Shown: one piece after another, positions 33,577 to 40,396 of the stretch
How positions within the stretch are numbered: the first letter of the stretch is position 1
Layout: every line of letters begins with the position of its first letter
Assembly (NCBI GenBank): GCA_903919535.1
Contig: CAIXIP010000238.1
Coordinates: forward strand, 1-40,396
DNA: 40,396 nt
Origin: an uncultured Bacteroidota bacterium
GTDB taxonomy: Bacteria > Bacteroidota > Bacteroidia > 2-12-FULL-35-15
Reading direction: 5' to 3'
The notes under the pieces: generated by a model
Databases searched by the model: none
The model's input: only the letters and a program-made list of their open reading frames with translations
What the model was told of the DNA's origin: nothing
Made by a program: the position numbers and the translations under genes

Positions 33577-34011
33577 TTATTGCAATGTAAATCTAATAGG
33601 CAAATTAATTTGAACGCGAACTGTTTCTCCTTTATTTCGACCTGGTGTCCATTTGGGCATCATCTTAATTACCTTAAAAGCTTCCAAATCACACTCTGGA
33701 CAACCACTTACACCTTTTAAAATAAGGATATTCGATACCGAACCATCTGTATTTACAGCAAATGTAATAAAGCATGTCCCACTTGAACCTCGCTCGACAG
33801 CAGCTCTTGGATAATTTAAATTCGAAGATATAAATTTTGATATTCCAGCATTTCCATATGAAAACTCAGGCATAACATCCACTTTAGTGTATATAGTAGT
33901 ATCTACGACATGTTTTTTAACTTTTATAGTTCCCCTATTCGAGTTTTTTTGTCCGAAACAAGAAACAGAAGCCGTCAATAACAACAAGACTATAAATTTC
34001 ATTTTTTTCAT
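33577..34011 (-). CDS. TonB C-terminal-domain protein (signal peptide instead of anchor)
   Basis: 144 residues. Signal peptide of about 20 residues (KFIVLLLLTASVSCFGQ), a short RGTIKV-containing linker, then a TonB_C domain (about 55-144): KFISSNLNYPRAAVERGSSG, ITFAVNTDGSVSNILILKG, CDLEAFKVIKMMPKWTPGR and RVQINLPIRF. True TonB needs an uncleaved anchor and ExbBD; here the N-terminus may be cleaved (or a lipoprotein with SC), so it is a TonB-domain accessory rather than an energy transducer. ATG 34011 gives MKKMKF; the ATG at 34002 is an alternative, better suited to the very close promoter. First gene of the block. Confidence 0.85.
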   Translation of the reverse strand: MKKMKFIVLLLLTASVSCFGQKNSNRGTIKVKKHVVDTTIYTKVDVMPEFSYGNAGISKFISSNLNYPRAAVERGSSGTCFITFAVNTDGSVSNILILKGVSGCPECDLEAFKVIKMMPKWTPGRNKGETVRVQINLPIRFTLQ

Positions 34012-34016
34012 TTGAA

Positions 34017-34047
34017 TCTATAACGTAAAAGTATTAAAAAGATACAG
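34017..34047 (-). promoter_or_regulatory. Putative ECF sigma promoter, copy 2 (TonB-domain gene)
   Basis: Minus-strand CTGTATCTTTT and TTTTACGTTATA in the same spacing as the copy at 33544-33574, and both followed two bases later by TTC. It ends only 5 nt before the first ATG (34011), so the message would be almost leaderless unless the ATG at 34002 is used. Confidence 0.65.
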
Positions 34048-34093
34048 CCAACCTTTTATAAAATAATCAGAAGAAAACTTCTCCTAATTCAGT

Positions 34094-34119
34094 AATCAAT
34101 TTCAATTTTAAAATTGATT
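34094..34119. repeat. AT-rich inverted repeat
   Basis: AATCAATTT (34094-34102) and AAATTGATT (34111-34119) are perfect inverted 9-mers separated by 8 nt. It lies in the 185-nt divergent gap between the TonB-domain gene and the acyl-CoA synthetase gene. It could be an operator, but the base composition makes chance likely. Confidence 0.3.
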
Positions 34120-34196
34120 AAACTCATATCTATTGCACTAATGAGATTCTAATTTTATGGAAATTCTTCTACTTGAAAATTTAATACCTCAAACAA

Positions 34197-36365
34197 ATGA
34201 AATCTTTAAAATACATATTTGAACCTAAATCAGTTGCGGTTATTGGAGCTTCTGCAACACCAGGCACTGTTGGCAATGCTATCTTTTCAAATATTCTTCT
34301 TTCAAATTTCCATGGAGTGGTATATCCTGTAAATCCAAAGTACAGTAATGTAATGAGTGTAAAAGCATATAAAGATGTGATAGCCATTCCAGATGCAATT
34401 GATTTAGCTGTTGTTTGCGTTCCAAAAACAATCGTTGAAAATGTAATAATTCAATGTGCTGAAAAAGGAATAAAAGGAATAGTTGTGATTACTGCCGGAT
34501 TTAAAGAAATAGGTGAATCAGGAAAATTATTAGAAGAGAAAACTATTGCTATTACTAGAAAAAACGATATCGCTTTAATAGGGCCAAATTGTTTAGGTAT
34601 TGTTAATACACAAAAAGAAATCAGTTTGAATGCAAACTTTGCTATTGAGATCCCTCACGCAGGTAACGTGGCTTTAATATCGCAAAGCGGGGCAATAGGC
34701 ATTGCAGCTCTTGAGTATGCCCACCAACATGACCTGGGGATTTCAAAATTTGTTTCAATAGGTAACAAAGCTGTAATTGATGAAAGCGATATACTTGAAT
34801 ATTTGATTGATGATGATGCAACAAAAATAATAACTATGTATGCTGAAGATATCGGACATCCTGCTCGATTTTTTGAAATGGCAAACAAAGCAAATGCAAA
34901 ACAAAAACCAATTATAATTATAAAAACGGGAAGATCAGTTCGTGGAGCAATCGCTATTCAATCTCATACCGGAGCATTATCAAGTTCAGACATAGCTTAC
35001 GATTCACTCTTTGCACAATGTGGGGTGATTCGGGTGGAAACACTTGCCGAAGTCTTCGAATATGCGAAAGGATTTACCTGTTTAGTTCATCCAAAAGGAA
35101 ATCGTGTAGTAGTTCTTACCAATGCAGGAGGCATGGGCGTTATTGCAACGGATGCTGCTGAAAGAAATGGTATTGAAATGGCAACATTTGAACCACAAAC
35201 CTTAGATGCTTTAAAAAAAACATTACCTCCAAATGCAAACATTTACAACCCTGTTGATATAATAGGAGATGCTGATGCAGAAAGATTTACGAACGCACTT
35301 TCTATTATAGTAAAAGATAAAAATATTGATGCACTTGTTGTTTCTGTCACACCAACGGTAGAAACAGATATGGATGCCATTGCAAAAAGCCTTTGTGATT
35401 TTGCAAAATCAAATCCTGACTTACCAATATTAGCTAACCTGATGTCGTTAGAACCCGAACCTTTATTTGAACAAATTCTGAAGAAAGCAAATATTCCCAA
35501 TTTCGATTTTCCAGAAACAAATATACGGGTACTTGCATCCATGGTTAAATACTATAAATGGATCAATCAACCTTTAACTAAAGTGACAAAATTTGAAGTA
35601 GATAAAAAGAGTGTACGCGATATAATTAACACAATACAACAAGAAAACAGAACACATCTTACGGAACCTGAATCATATAAAATTTTGGAAGCATACGGAA
35701 TGAAAGTGGTTGATTATCGTGTTGCCAAAAATCTAGAAACAACTATTCTGGCTGCCAGTCAAATTGGTTATCCTGTAGTTTTAAAAATTGTTGCAACAGA
35801 GATATTGCATAAAATCGATGTTGGCGGGGTGAAGATAAATCTGAAAGATGAAAATGAATTGAAAAAAGCCTATCACGAAATTAATGAAAGTATTAAAAAC
35901 AAAAAACTTGATGACAAAATTCGAGGTTTCTTAATTCAAAAATATTTCATTACAAAAGGCATTGAAATTATTCTTGGTGCAGATGCAATACAAGGTTTCG
36001 GCTCATTAATAATGTTTGGACTTGGCGGAACATATGTAGAACTATTTAAAGATGTTGCGTTTCGATTAGCTCCTCTCACCCGACAAGATGCGTTAAATAT
36101 GATTCAGCAAACAAAAGCGTATCAGATTTTTAAAGGTTTCAGAGGACAGTCAACTTATGATATTGAATCAATTGCTGAATATATTATTAGACTTTCACAA
36201 TTGGTAACAGATTTTTCGGAAATAAAAGAGCTGGACATGAATCCTGTAAAAGTTCTGGAAGATAGCCAGGGAGTAATTGTTATGGATGCGAAAGCAATAA
36301 TTGAAGTCCAGCATTCAGTAGTTGAACAAAAAATAAAATCGGAGAAAGAAGAATTAGTTGCTTAA
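34197..36365 (+). CDS. ADP-forming acetate/acyl-CoA synthetase (fused alpha-beta)
   Basis: 722 residues, both subunits in one chain. Alpha part: CoA-binding Rossmann domain (about 1-130, FEPKSVAVIGASATPGTVG, GPNCLG at 129-134), ligase domain with SQSGAIGIAAL, and the phosphohistidine H257 in QSHTGALSSSD. Beta part (about 490-722): ATP-grasp domain with YGMKVVDYRVA, PVVLKIVATEILHKIDVGGV, MFGLGGTYVELFKD and ELDMNPVKV. It interconverts acyl-CoA plus ADP and Pi with acid plus CoA and ATP, conserving energy by substrate-level phosphorylation. The gene is alone and faces away from the sigma block. Confidence 0.94.
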   Translation: MKSLKYIFEPKSVAVIGASATPGTVGNAIFSNILLSNFHGVVYPVNPKYSNVMSVKAYKDVIAIPDAIDLAVVCVPKTIVENVIIQCAEKGIKGIVVITAGFKEIGESGKLLEEKTIAITRKNDIALIGPNCLGIVNTQKEISLNANFAIEIPHAGNVALISQSGAIGIAALEYAHQHDLGISKFVSIGNKAVIDESDILEYLIDDDATKIITMYAEDIGHPARFFEMANKANAKQKPIIIIKTGRSVRGAIAIQSHTGALSSSDIAYDSLFAQCGVIRVETLAEVFEYAKGFTCLVHPKGNRVVVLTNAGGMGVIATDAAERNGIEMATFEPQTLDALKKTLPPNANIYNPVDIIGDADAERFTNALSIIVKDKNIDALVVSVTPTVETDMDAIAKSLCDFAKSNPDLPILANLMSLEPEPLFEQILKKANIPNFDFPETNIRVLASMVKYYKWINQPLTKVTKFEVDKKSVRDIINTIQQENRTHLTEPESYKILEAYGMKVVDYRVAKNLETTILAASQIGYPVVLKIVATEILHKIDVGGVKINLKDENELKKAYHEINESIKNKKLDDKIRGFLIQKYFITKGIEIILGADAIQGFGSLIMFGLGGTYVELFKDVAFRLAPLTRQDALNMIQQTKAYQIFKGFRGQSTYDIESIAEYIIRLSQLVTDFSEIKELDMNPVKVLEDSQGVIVMDAKAIIEVQHSVVEQKIKSEKEELVA

Positions 36366-36443
36366 TTATTTTAAGTTCTTAAACTATCAAACAAAATAAT
36401 AATAGATTATTTGCACGCCTGCTACTTAAAGGTAAAAAAATCT

Positions 36444-36451
36444 TATTTTTG
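36444..36451 (+). promoter_or_regulatory. -7 promoter box TATTTTTG close to the fahA start
   Basis: Plus-strand TATTTTTG followed by C matches TAnnTTTG. It ends 5 nt before the ATG at 36457, so the transcript would start at or next to the start codon. No clear -33 TTG is seen at the usual distance. Confidence 0.55.
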
Positions 36452-36456
36452 CAGCC

Positions 36457-37731
36457 ATGATAAAAGCAAACGACCCTTCATTAAGATCCTGGATAGAAGT
36501 TGATCCAAATAGTGATTTTCCGATACAAAATTTACCTTTCGGTATTTTTAAAACCCAAAGCTCTAGTCCGCGTGTTGGAGTAGCAATTGGTGACCAAGTG
36601 CTGGACTTAGCTATTTTAAATAAATTAGGATTTTTCAATAACCTTCATATCGACAATTCGGTTTTCACCAATCAATATTTAAATGATTTTATTGCCCTTG
36701 GCAGCAATAGCTGGCGAAACGTTCGTCAACGAATTTCAGATTTACTAAATGTAGAAAATGCCGAATTACGCGACAATAAAGAAGCGCAAGCAAAAGCATT
36801 ACAGTATATCAGCAACGTACAAATGCAAATACCAGTAAAAATTGGCGACTACACTGATTTTTATTCAAGTATTGATCATGCAACAAATGTTGGAAAAATG
36901 TTTCGTGACCCAGCTAATGCATTATTACCAAACTGGAAACACTTACCAGTCGGTTATCACGGCCGAGCCTCCTCAGTAACCGTATCAGGAACAAATTTTT
37001 ATCGTCCGAAAGGACAAACAAAACCAATTGAGACTGAGCCACCGATTTTTGGCCCATGCAAATTATTGGATTTTGAATTAGAGACAGCTTTTATTATTGG
37101 AAAAGAAACTCAATTAGGCGATAACATTACTACAGCGAATGCTGATGAACATATTTTCGGAATGGTTTTATTTAACGATTGGAGTGCACGCGATATTCAA
37201 ACGTGGGAATATGTTCCATTGGGACCATTTCTTGCGAAGAATTTTGCTTCGACCATTTCGCCTTGGATAGTTACCTTGGATGCACTTGAACCTTTTCGTG
37301 TTGAAGGATACAAACAAGACCCAAAAGTATTGCCATACCTTGAATATGAAGGAGAAAAAAACATCGACATTAATTTAGAAGTTGCTATTCAACCTATAAA
37401 TGGAGAAGAGACAATTGTTTCGAATTCCAATTACAAATTTATGTATTGGACCATGGAACAACAATTAGCACATCACACTGTAAATGGCTGCAACATGAAT
37501 ATTGGCGACATGCTTGCATCTGGTACTATAAGCGGACCAACACCTGATTCATTTGGGTCAATGCTGGAAATAACATGGCGCGGGACAAAACCGGTAAAAT
37601 TAAAAGATGGCAGCGAACGTAAATTTATCAATGATAATGATACTGTAATTATTCGTGGTTATTCTAAAAAAGACGGTGTAAGAATCGGTTTTGGAGAATG
37701 CAAAGCAATGGCACTTCCTGCAAAAAATTAA
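36457..37731 (+). CDS. fahA: Fumarylacetoacetase
   Basis: 424 residues, full length for the eukaryote-like class. It hydrolyses fumarylacetoacetate to fumarate and acetoacetate, the last step of tyrosine breakdown (EC 3.7.1.2). The N-terminal SH3-like domain (1-120) is followed by the catalytic domain, with ligands equivalent to mouse FAH at D134, catalytic H141 (FYSSIDHATNVG), E207, E209 (DFELETAF) and D241 (FNDWSARDIQ). No other tyrosine-pathway genes are in the window. A -7 box lies 5 nt upstream, so the mRNA may be leaderless. Confidence 0.96.
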   Translation: MIKANDPSLRSWIEVDPNSDFPIQNLPFGIFKTQSSSPRVGVAIGDQVLDLAILNKLGFFNNLHIDNSVFTNQYLNDFIALGSNSWRNVRQRISDLLNVENAELRDNKEAQAKALQYISNVQMQIPVKIGDYTDFYSSIDHATNVGKMFRDPANALLPNWKHLPVGYHGRASSVTVSGTNFYRPKGQTKPIETEPPIFGPCKLLDFELETAFIIGKETQLGDNITTANADEHIFGMVLFNDWSARDIQTWEYVPLGPFLAKNFASTISPWIVTLDALEPFRVEGYKQDPKVLPYLEYEGEKNIDINLEVAIQPINGEETIVSNSNYKFMYWTMEQQLAHHTVNGCNMNIGDMLASGTISGPTPDSFGSMLEITWRGTKPVKLKDGSERKFINDNDTVIIRGYSKKDGVRIGFGECKAMALPAKN

Positions 37732-37759
37732 AATAAAAATTCATAACAGGAAAATAATT

Positions 37760-38224
37760 TTAATACGGAGAGTCAATAATTTTTTCCCAGATTAATTTTT
37801 TACCAAAGCCAAGAGTATTATCGGTAAATTTAACGGAGGTTAATTCAATTGCCCATAAATCGCCTTTCATTGCTGCAGCATAAGGATATTTAAAATAATA
37901 TGCTTTTTGGGCATCTTTTAATTGAGTATCTTTTGGAGTAAGAAAAGTTCCATTGAATTGTATGCCTTTTATTTTTCCAATTTCTGTTTTATCCACTAAA
38001 ATTGAACCCGCTACTTGATTATTACTTAAGGCATCGGCAATGTGTTTTGTTTCAGCATCGGATTTGAAAATCAACAAATTTTCTTCTTCGATATAGGCAT
38101 AAAAACAAGTTGCACAATACGGAATTGAATCCAGTGAAGTTGCCATTGTTAAGGCCGTTTGCGCTTTAATATATTTACTTATCTTTTTATCCATCTGAGC
38201 TGATTCGGTTGCTTTCATCTTCAT
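37760..38224 (-). CDS. Pyridoxamine 5'-phosphate oxidase-like (YhbP-like) protein
   Basis: 154 residues with the flavin-binding split-barrel pattern: KYIKAQTALTMATSLDSIPYC, ATCFYAYIEEENLLIFKSD, KHIADALSNNQVAGSILVDK, IGKIKGIQFNGTFL and LWAIELTSVKFTDN. It is shorter than true PdxH and lacks its C-terminal PLP segment, so it is a flavin- or heme-binding family member of unknown reaction, near YhbP. Its start overlaps the ferredoxin stop (ATGA); a second ATG at 38218 is possible. Third gene of a tightly coupled U32-ferredoxin operon. Confidence 0.82.
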   Translation of the reverse strand: MKMKATESAQMDKKISKYIKAQTALTMATSLDSIPYCATCFYAYIEEENLLIFKSDAETKHIADALSNNQVAGSILVDKTEIGKIKGIQFNGTFLTPKDTQLKDAQKAYYFKYPYAAAMKGDLWAIELTSVKFTDNTLGFGKKLIWEKIIDSPY

Positions 38225-38451
38225 TTTACTTTTTCTACTTTAATAATATTAACCGGGCAATGTTTTGCTGCATGTACATTATCGGCATATTCATCATCAC
38301 CCGCCAAAACGCTGTAAAACCCTTTCTTTTCAACTCCGCCAACAAGAGTGCATTTGCCATCTTTACGCGAAATTCGCCAACGATAACTCGCAGCTTCCAC
38401 ACACGCATTACATCCGATACATTTAGCACGATGTTGTGTAATACGTACCAT
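38221..38451 (-). CDS. Small [4Fe-4S] ferredoxin
   Basis: 76 residues. The cluster ligands are C11, C14, C17 (CIGCNAC) and C65 (HCPVNII), enough for one [4Fe-4S]; a further Cys34 is not a ligand by pattern. It is of the Bacteroidota type in which the segment between the Cys triplet and the last Cys is long and has no second cluster. Start and stop overlap both neighbours (TAATG and ATGA). It is probably the electron donor or a repair factor for the U32 protein upstream, whose relatives need an Fe-S cluster. Confidence 0.9.
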   Translation of the reverse strand: MVRITQHRAKCIGCNACVEAASYRWRISRKDGKCTLVGGVEKKGFYSVLAGDDEYADNVHAAKHCPVNIIKVEKVK

Positions 38452-39689
38452 TAGGCATCAACTAATTTGTATAATTTATCCGAAGGCCTAACTTTTTCTT
38501 CAATCGGTACTGAAAAAACATCTCCCTTTTTAACCTTTTCTTGTTTTATATCGTCTACACGTAATTCAGTAACAATAGTTTGAACCACACCAGTTGTAGG
38601 CCCTGTAATTAATATTTCATCACCCACAGAAAGTGTTTGGGCTTCTAATTTAAATTCGCCAGCACGAGCATTTTCGTAATATTTTAATCCTCTCCCCACA
38701 TACACTTTTTTCTTAGTTGCTTTCGAGCCATATTCATTACTCCACTCACCCATTGTGCGTCCTAAATAATATCCATCCCAGAAACCACGATTGAAAACAG
38801 TTGACAAACGCATTTTCCAATCTTCAATTTTTGTGGAAGAAAACGTTCCATCATAAATCGAATCAATAGCCTCGCGATAACATTTTGTAACAGTGAAAAC
38901 ATAATCAGCACTGCGACCTCGGCCTTCTATTTTTAAAACAGTTGTTCCCGCATCAATCACTTTATCTATAAAATCGATGGTACAAAGATCTTTAGCTGAC
39001 ATTATATATTCATTGTCAATCTCAAATTCAACACCATCTTCTTTATCAATAACAATATAATTTTTTCGGCAATTTTGTATGCATGCCCCACGATTTGCAG
39101 ACGCAAAATTAGAATGCAAACTCATATAACATTTTCCGGAAACGGCCATACACAATGCGCCATGAGCAAATATTTCAACTCTTACTAATTCGCCAGAAGG
39201 GCCAACAATATTTCTACGTTTTATCTCACGAGTGATTGAAGCAACTTGCATCAAACTAAGTTCACGTGCCATTACCATAACATCGGCATAGGGAGCAAAA
39301 AACTCAATGCTTTCAATATTGGAAATATTTGCCTGTGTAGAAACATGAACTTTTACCCCTGTTTTTTTTGCATAATTAAAAACGGCCAAATCGGATGCGA
39401 TAATTGCATCGACACCATTTTCTTTTGCTGCATCTACGATACTTTTCATCAAACTAATATCGTGATCGTAAACTATGGTATTAAGTGTCAGATAACTTTT
39501 CAGATTGTTGGTTTTACAGACCTCAACGATTTTAGGCAAGTCTTCAAAAACGAAATTACTATTTGAACGTGCACGCATATTCAATTGTTCAATTCCGAAA
39601 TAAATCGAATCTGCGCCACCTTGAATAGCTGCCGTTAATGACTCAAATGAGCCCGCTGGAGCCATTAATTCTACTTTGTTTTTTTGCAT
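38451..39689 (-). CDS. U32-family protein (TrhP/UbiU-like), likely RNA hydroxylation
   Basis: 412 residues from ATG 39689; two codons further upstream the frame has a TTG (39695). N-terminal TIM-barrel-like U32 domain with ELMAPAGSFESLTAAIQGGADSIYFG split across residues 7-32, and the family Cys set C180, C187, C203, C207 (HGALCMAVSGKC, ANRGACIQNCR). C-terminal domain has KLEAQTLSVGDEILITGPT. The family is misnamed peptidase: characterised members (TrhP, RlhA, UbiU/V) hydroxylate tRNA, rRNA or quinone precursors with an Fe-S cluster. The linked ferredoxin fits; tRNA ho5U34 synthesis (TrhP-like) is the best guess, but RlhA-like is possible. Confidence 0.88.
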   Translation of the reverse strand: MQKNKVELMAPAGSFESLTAAIQGGADSIYFGIEQLNMRARSNSNFVFEDLPKIVEVCKTNNLKSYLTLNTIVYDHDISLMKSIVDAAKENGVDAIIASDLAVFNYAKKTGVKVHVSTQANISNIESIEFFAPYADVMVMARELSLMQVASITREIKRRNIVGPSGELVRVEIFAHGALCMAVSGKCYMSLHSNFASANRGACIQNCRKNYIVIDKEDGVEFEIDNEYIMSAKDLCTIDFIDKVIDAGTTVLKIEGRGRSADYVFTVTKCYREAIDSIYDGTFSSTKIEDWKMRLSTVFNRGFWDGYYLGRTMGEWSNEYGSKATKKKVYVGRGLKYYENARAGEFKLEAQTLSVGDEILITGPTTGVVQTIVTELRVDDIKQEKVKKGDVFSVPIEEKVRPSDKLYKLVDA

Positions 39690-39716
39690 TTGCAATATGC
39701 ATTAAAGTTTAAAGGA

Positions 39717-39724
39717 CAAAAGTA
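39717..39724 (-). promoter_or_regulatory. -7 promoter box TACTTTTG
   Basis: Minus-strand TACTTTTG, 27 nt upstream of the U32 start, matches TAnnTTTG. The nearest TTG upstream is at 16-nt spacing, shorter than usual. Confidence 0.5.
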
Positions 39725-39797
39725 AATATAAATGCGCTTCCAAATATGATTTTGAACAGCAATTTAAAAGAATAATCAGAAAGTTGGAGGTAGAATT

Positions 39798-40265
39798 CTA
39801 TATCATCCCGATCAACAAATTGTACAAACGATCATCGCTAATCAAACAGCCATTTTGAAGTAATTCGAACATTTCCAGTTCTCGGTCTTTGATATAACTT
39901 TTTTCTGTTCTTACAACGGTTACATTACCAGAATTACTTTCATTCCACTTAGAAAGAACATCAGGTGCTGTTAAATCAAGCGGACTGTTTTCATTTACAC
40001 GGAGGCCAAGTAATTTAATTTTTTCTTCTGTACAATTAAAAATATTTAAGGTTTTGGCATCTCTAAATTCCAGAAATTTTATTTTTCGCAATACTTTGTC
40101 ATAAACAACATCACTGAAAACCTCTATCAATTCATTGACCTTATCAAGTTCTTGCTCTTTCATTTTCTCCCAATCTGGTCCTGTTATTTGTGCTGACGCT
40201 AAAAAATTCACAAACTCTTTTTCTAATGCTTGTAATTCTTCGGAACGAAGTCTCTTATATTTCAT
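39798..40265 (-). CDS. DUF6495-like cytosolic protein
   Basis: 155 residues, no signal peptide or membrane helix. It begins MKYKRLRSEELQALEKEFVN, then FLASAQITGPDWEKMK and IEVFSDVVYDKVLRKIKFLE, which matches my memory of the Bacteroidota DUF6495 pattern (MKYRRLTKEQ.EEL..EFINFLA...I...W). Its C-terminal third (LEMFELLQNGCLISDDRLYN LLIG) is shared with the family as I recall. Function unknown. It is separate from the U32 operon (103-nt gap, each with its own -7 box). Confidence 0.65.
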   Translation of the reverse strand: MKYKRLRSEELQALEKEFVNFLASAQITGPDWEKMKEQELDKVNELIEVFSDVVYDKVLRKIKFLEFRDAKTLNIFNCTEEKIKLLGLRVNENSPLDLTAPDVLSKWNESNSGNVTVVRTEKSYIKDRELEMFELLQNGCLISDDRLYNLLIGMI

Positions 40266-40291
40266 TTCAATTTATCATTTTGAATATTGCC

Positions 40292-40299
40292 CAAAAATA
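40292..40299 (-). promoter_or_regulatory. -7 promoter box TATTTTTG
   Basis: Minus-strand TATTTTTG, 26 nt upstream of the DUF6495-like gene start, matches TAnnTTTG. No -33 TTG is visible. Confidence 0.5.
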
Positions 40300-40396
40300 C
40301 GGTAATTCGTGGAGGAAAAGAAAATGTTAATTGGTAATTTAGAAAATAAGTTAATGGGTTTATGGTAAACTATTATTTTATTAATAAGTCAACAAA

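Noticed and set aside
33577-34011. TonB energy transducer
   Set aside because: Has a TonB_C domain, but the N-terminus is a probable cleavable signal peptide, the Pro-rich spacer is absent and no exbB/exbD is nearby; called a TonB-domain protein instead.
38451-39689. Collagenase/peptidase annotation for the U32 protein
   Set aside because: The conserved four-cysteine set and adjacent ferredoxin fit Fe-S-dependent hydroxylases of this family, not proteolysis.
40311-40368. 14-codon ORF (MLIGNLENKLMGLW) with GGAGG 8 nt upstream on the plus strand
   Set aside because: Too short, AT-rich, next to a divergent promoter and without any other support; probably chance.
1-40396. CRISPR arrays, transposases, integrases, tRNA or rRNA genes
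   Set aside because: Looked for on both strands; no regular spaced repeats, no such proteins and no cloverleaf or rRNA-like sequence recognised by eye.

Overview
This 40.4 kb window is an AT-rich, gene-dense stretch of a Bacteroidota chromosome. The phylum call rests on several independent signs. Two large secreted proteins end in type IX secretion (Por) sorting domains. Many genes are preceded by the phylum's -7 promoter box (TAnnTTTG), and the two clearest cases have TTG exactly 19 nt upstream. Families largely confined to the phylum are present (DUF4290-like, probable DUF6495, a YtxJ bacillithiol-type redox protein), and most starts lack a Shine-Dalgarno sequence. I see no rRNA, tRNA, CRISPR array, transposase, integrase or phage module, so this reads as core chromosome with small lineage-specific islands. 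After start codons are corrected and small genes are added, no gap above about 300 bases is left without a gene.

Layout. 1-300: the 5' part of a small minus-strand gene preceded by a short GAPDH-like leader ORF, then a terminator. 303-6467: a type IX secreted BNR-repeat protein, lipoyl synthase (lipA) with a barrel-like partner, an OsmC thiol peroxidase facing a YtxJ-like protein, and two tiny paralogous lipoproteins. 6624-12670: uracil-DNA glycosylase, a secreted alpha/beta hydrolase, an unrecognised all-helical protein and recG. 12676-20596: M61 peptidase, purC, a degenerate REP-like palindrome, a PhoH-like ATPase, a SAM hydrolase coupled to a small ABM-fold protein, a PorT-like barrel and an ABC-F ATPase. 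20764-24648: htpG and a LemA-TPM-TPM cluster.

24651-28249, all on the minus strand: a DoxX/MauE-thioredoxin fusion, two paralogous Cys-rich small lipoproteins, a membrane-anchored protein with imperfect tandem repeats, a DUF4290-like protein and a short-chain dehydrogenase. 28325-34047: a small barrel and a five-gene minus-strand block made of a TonB C-terminal-domain protein, an ECF sigma factor, a large single-pass protein in the anti-sigma position, a secreted protein sharing an RGTIKV motif with the TonB-domain protein, and a membrane spermidine-synthase-like protein. 34197-40265: ADP-forming acyl-CoA synthetase, fumarylacetoacetase, a translationally coupled U32 protein/ferredoxin/PNPOx-like operon, and a DUF6495-like gene.

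The best candidate for an undescribed system is the ECF sigma block. The sigma gene and the TonB-domain gene each have upstream the same 31-nt ungapped element (25 of 31 identical), made of a CTGTATCTTTT block and a TTTTACGTTATA block. It differs from the housekeeping promoter and suggests an autoregulated envelope regulon whose putative anti-sigma factor has no recognisable zinc anti-sigma motif. Everything else is mostly conserved housekeeping with a few unusual details recorded below.
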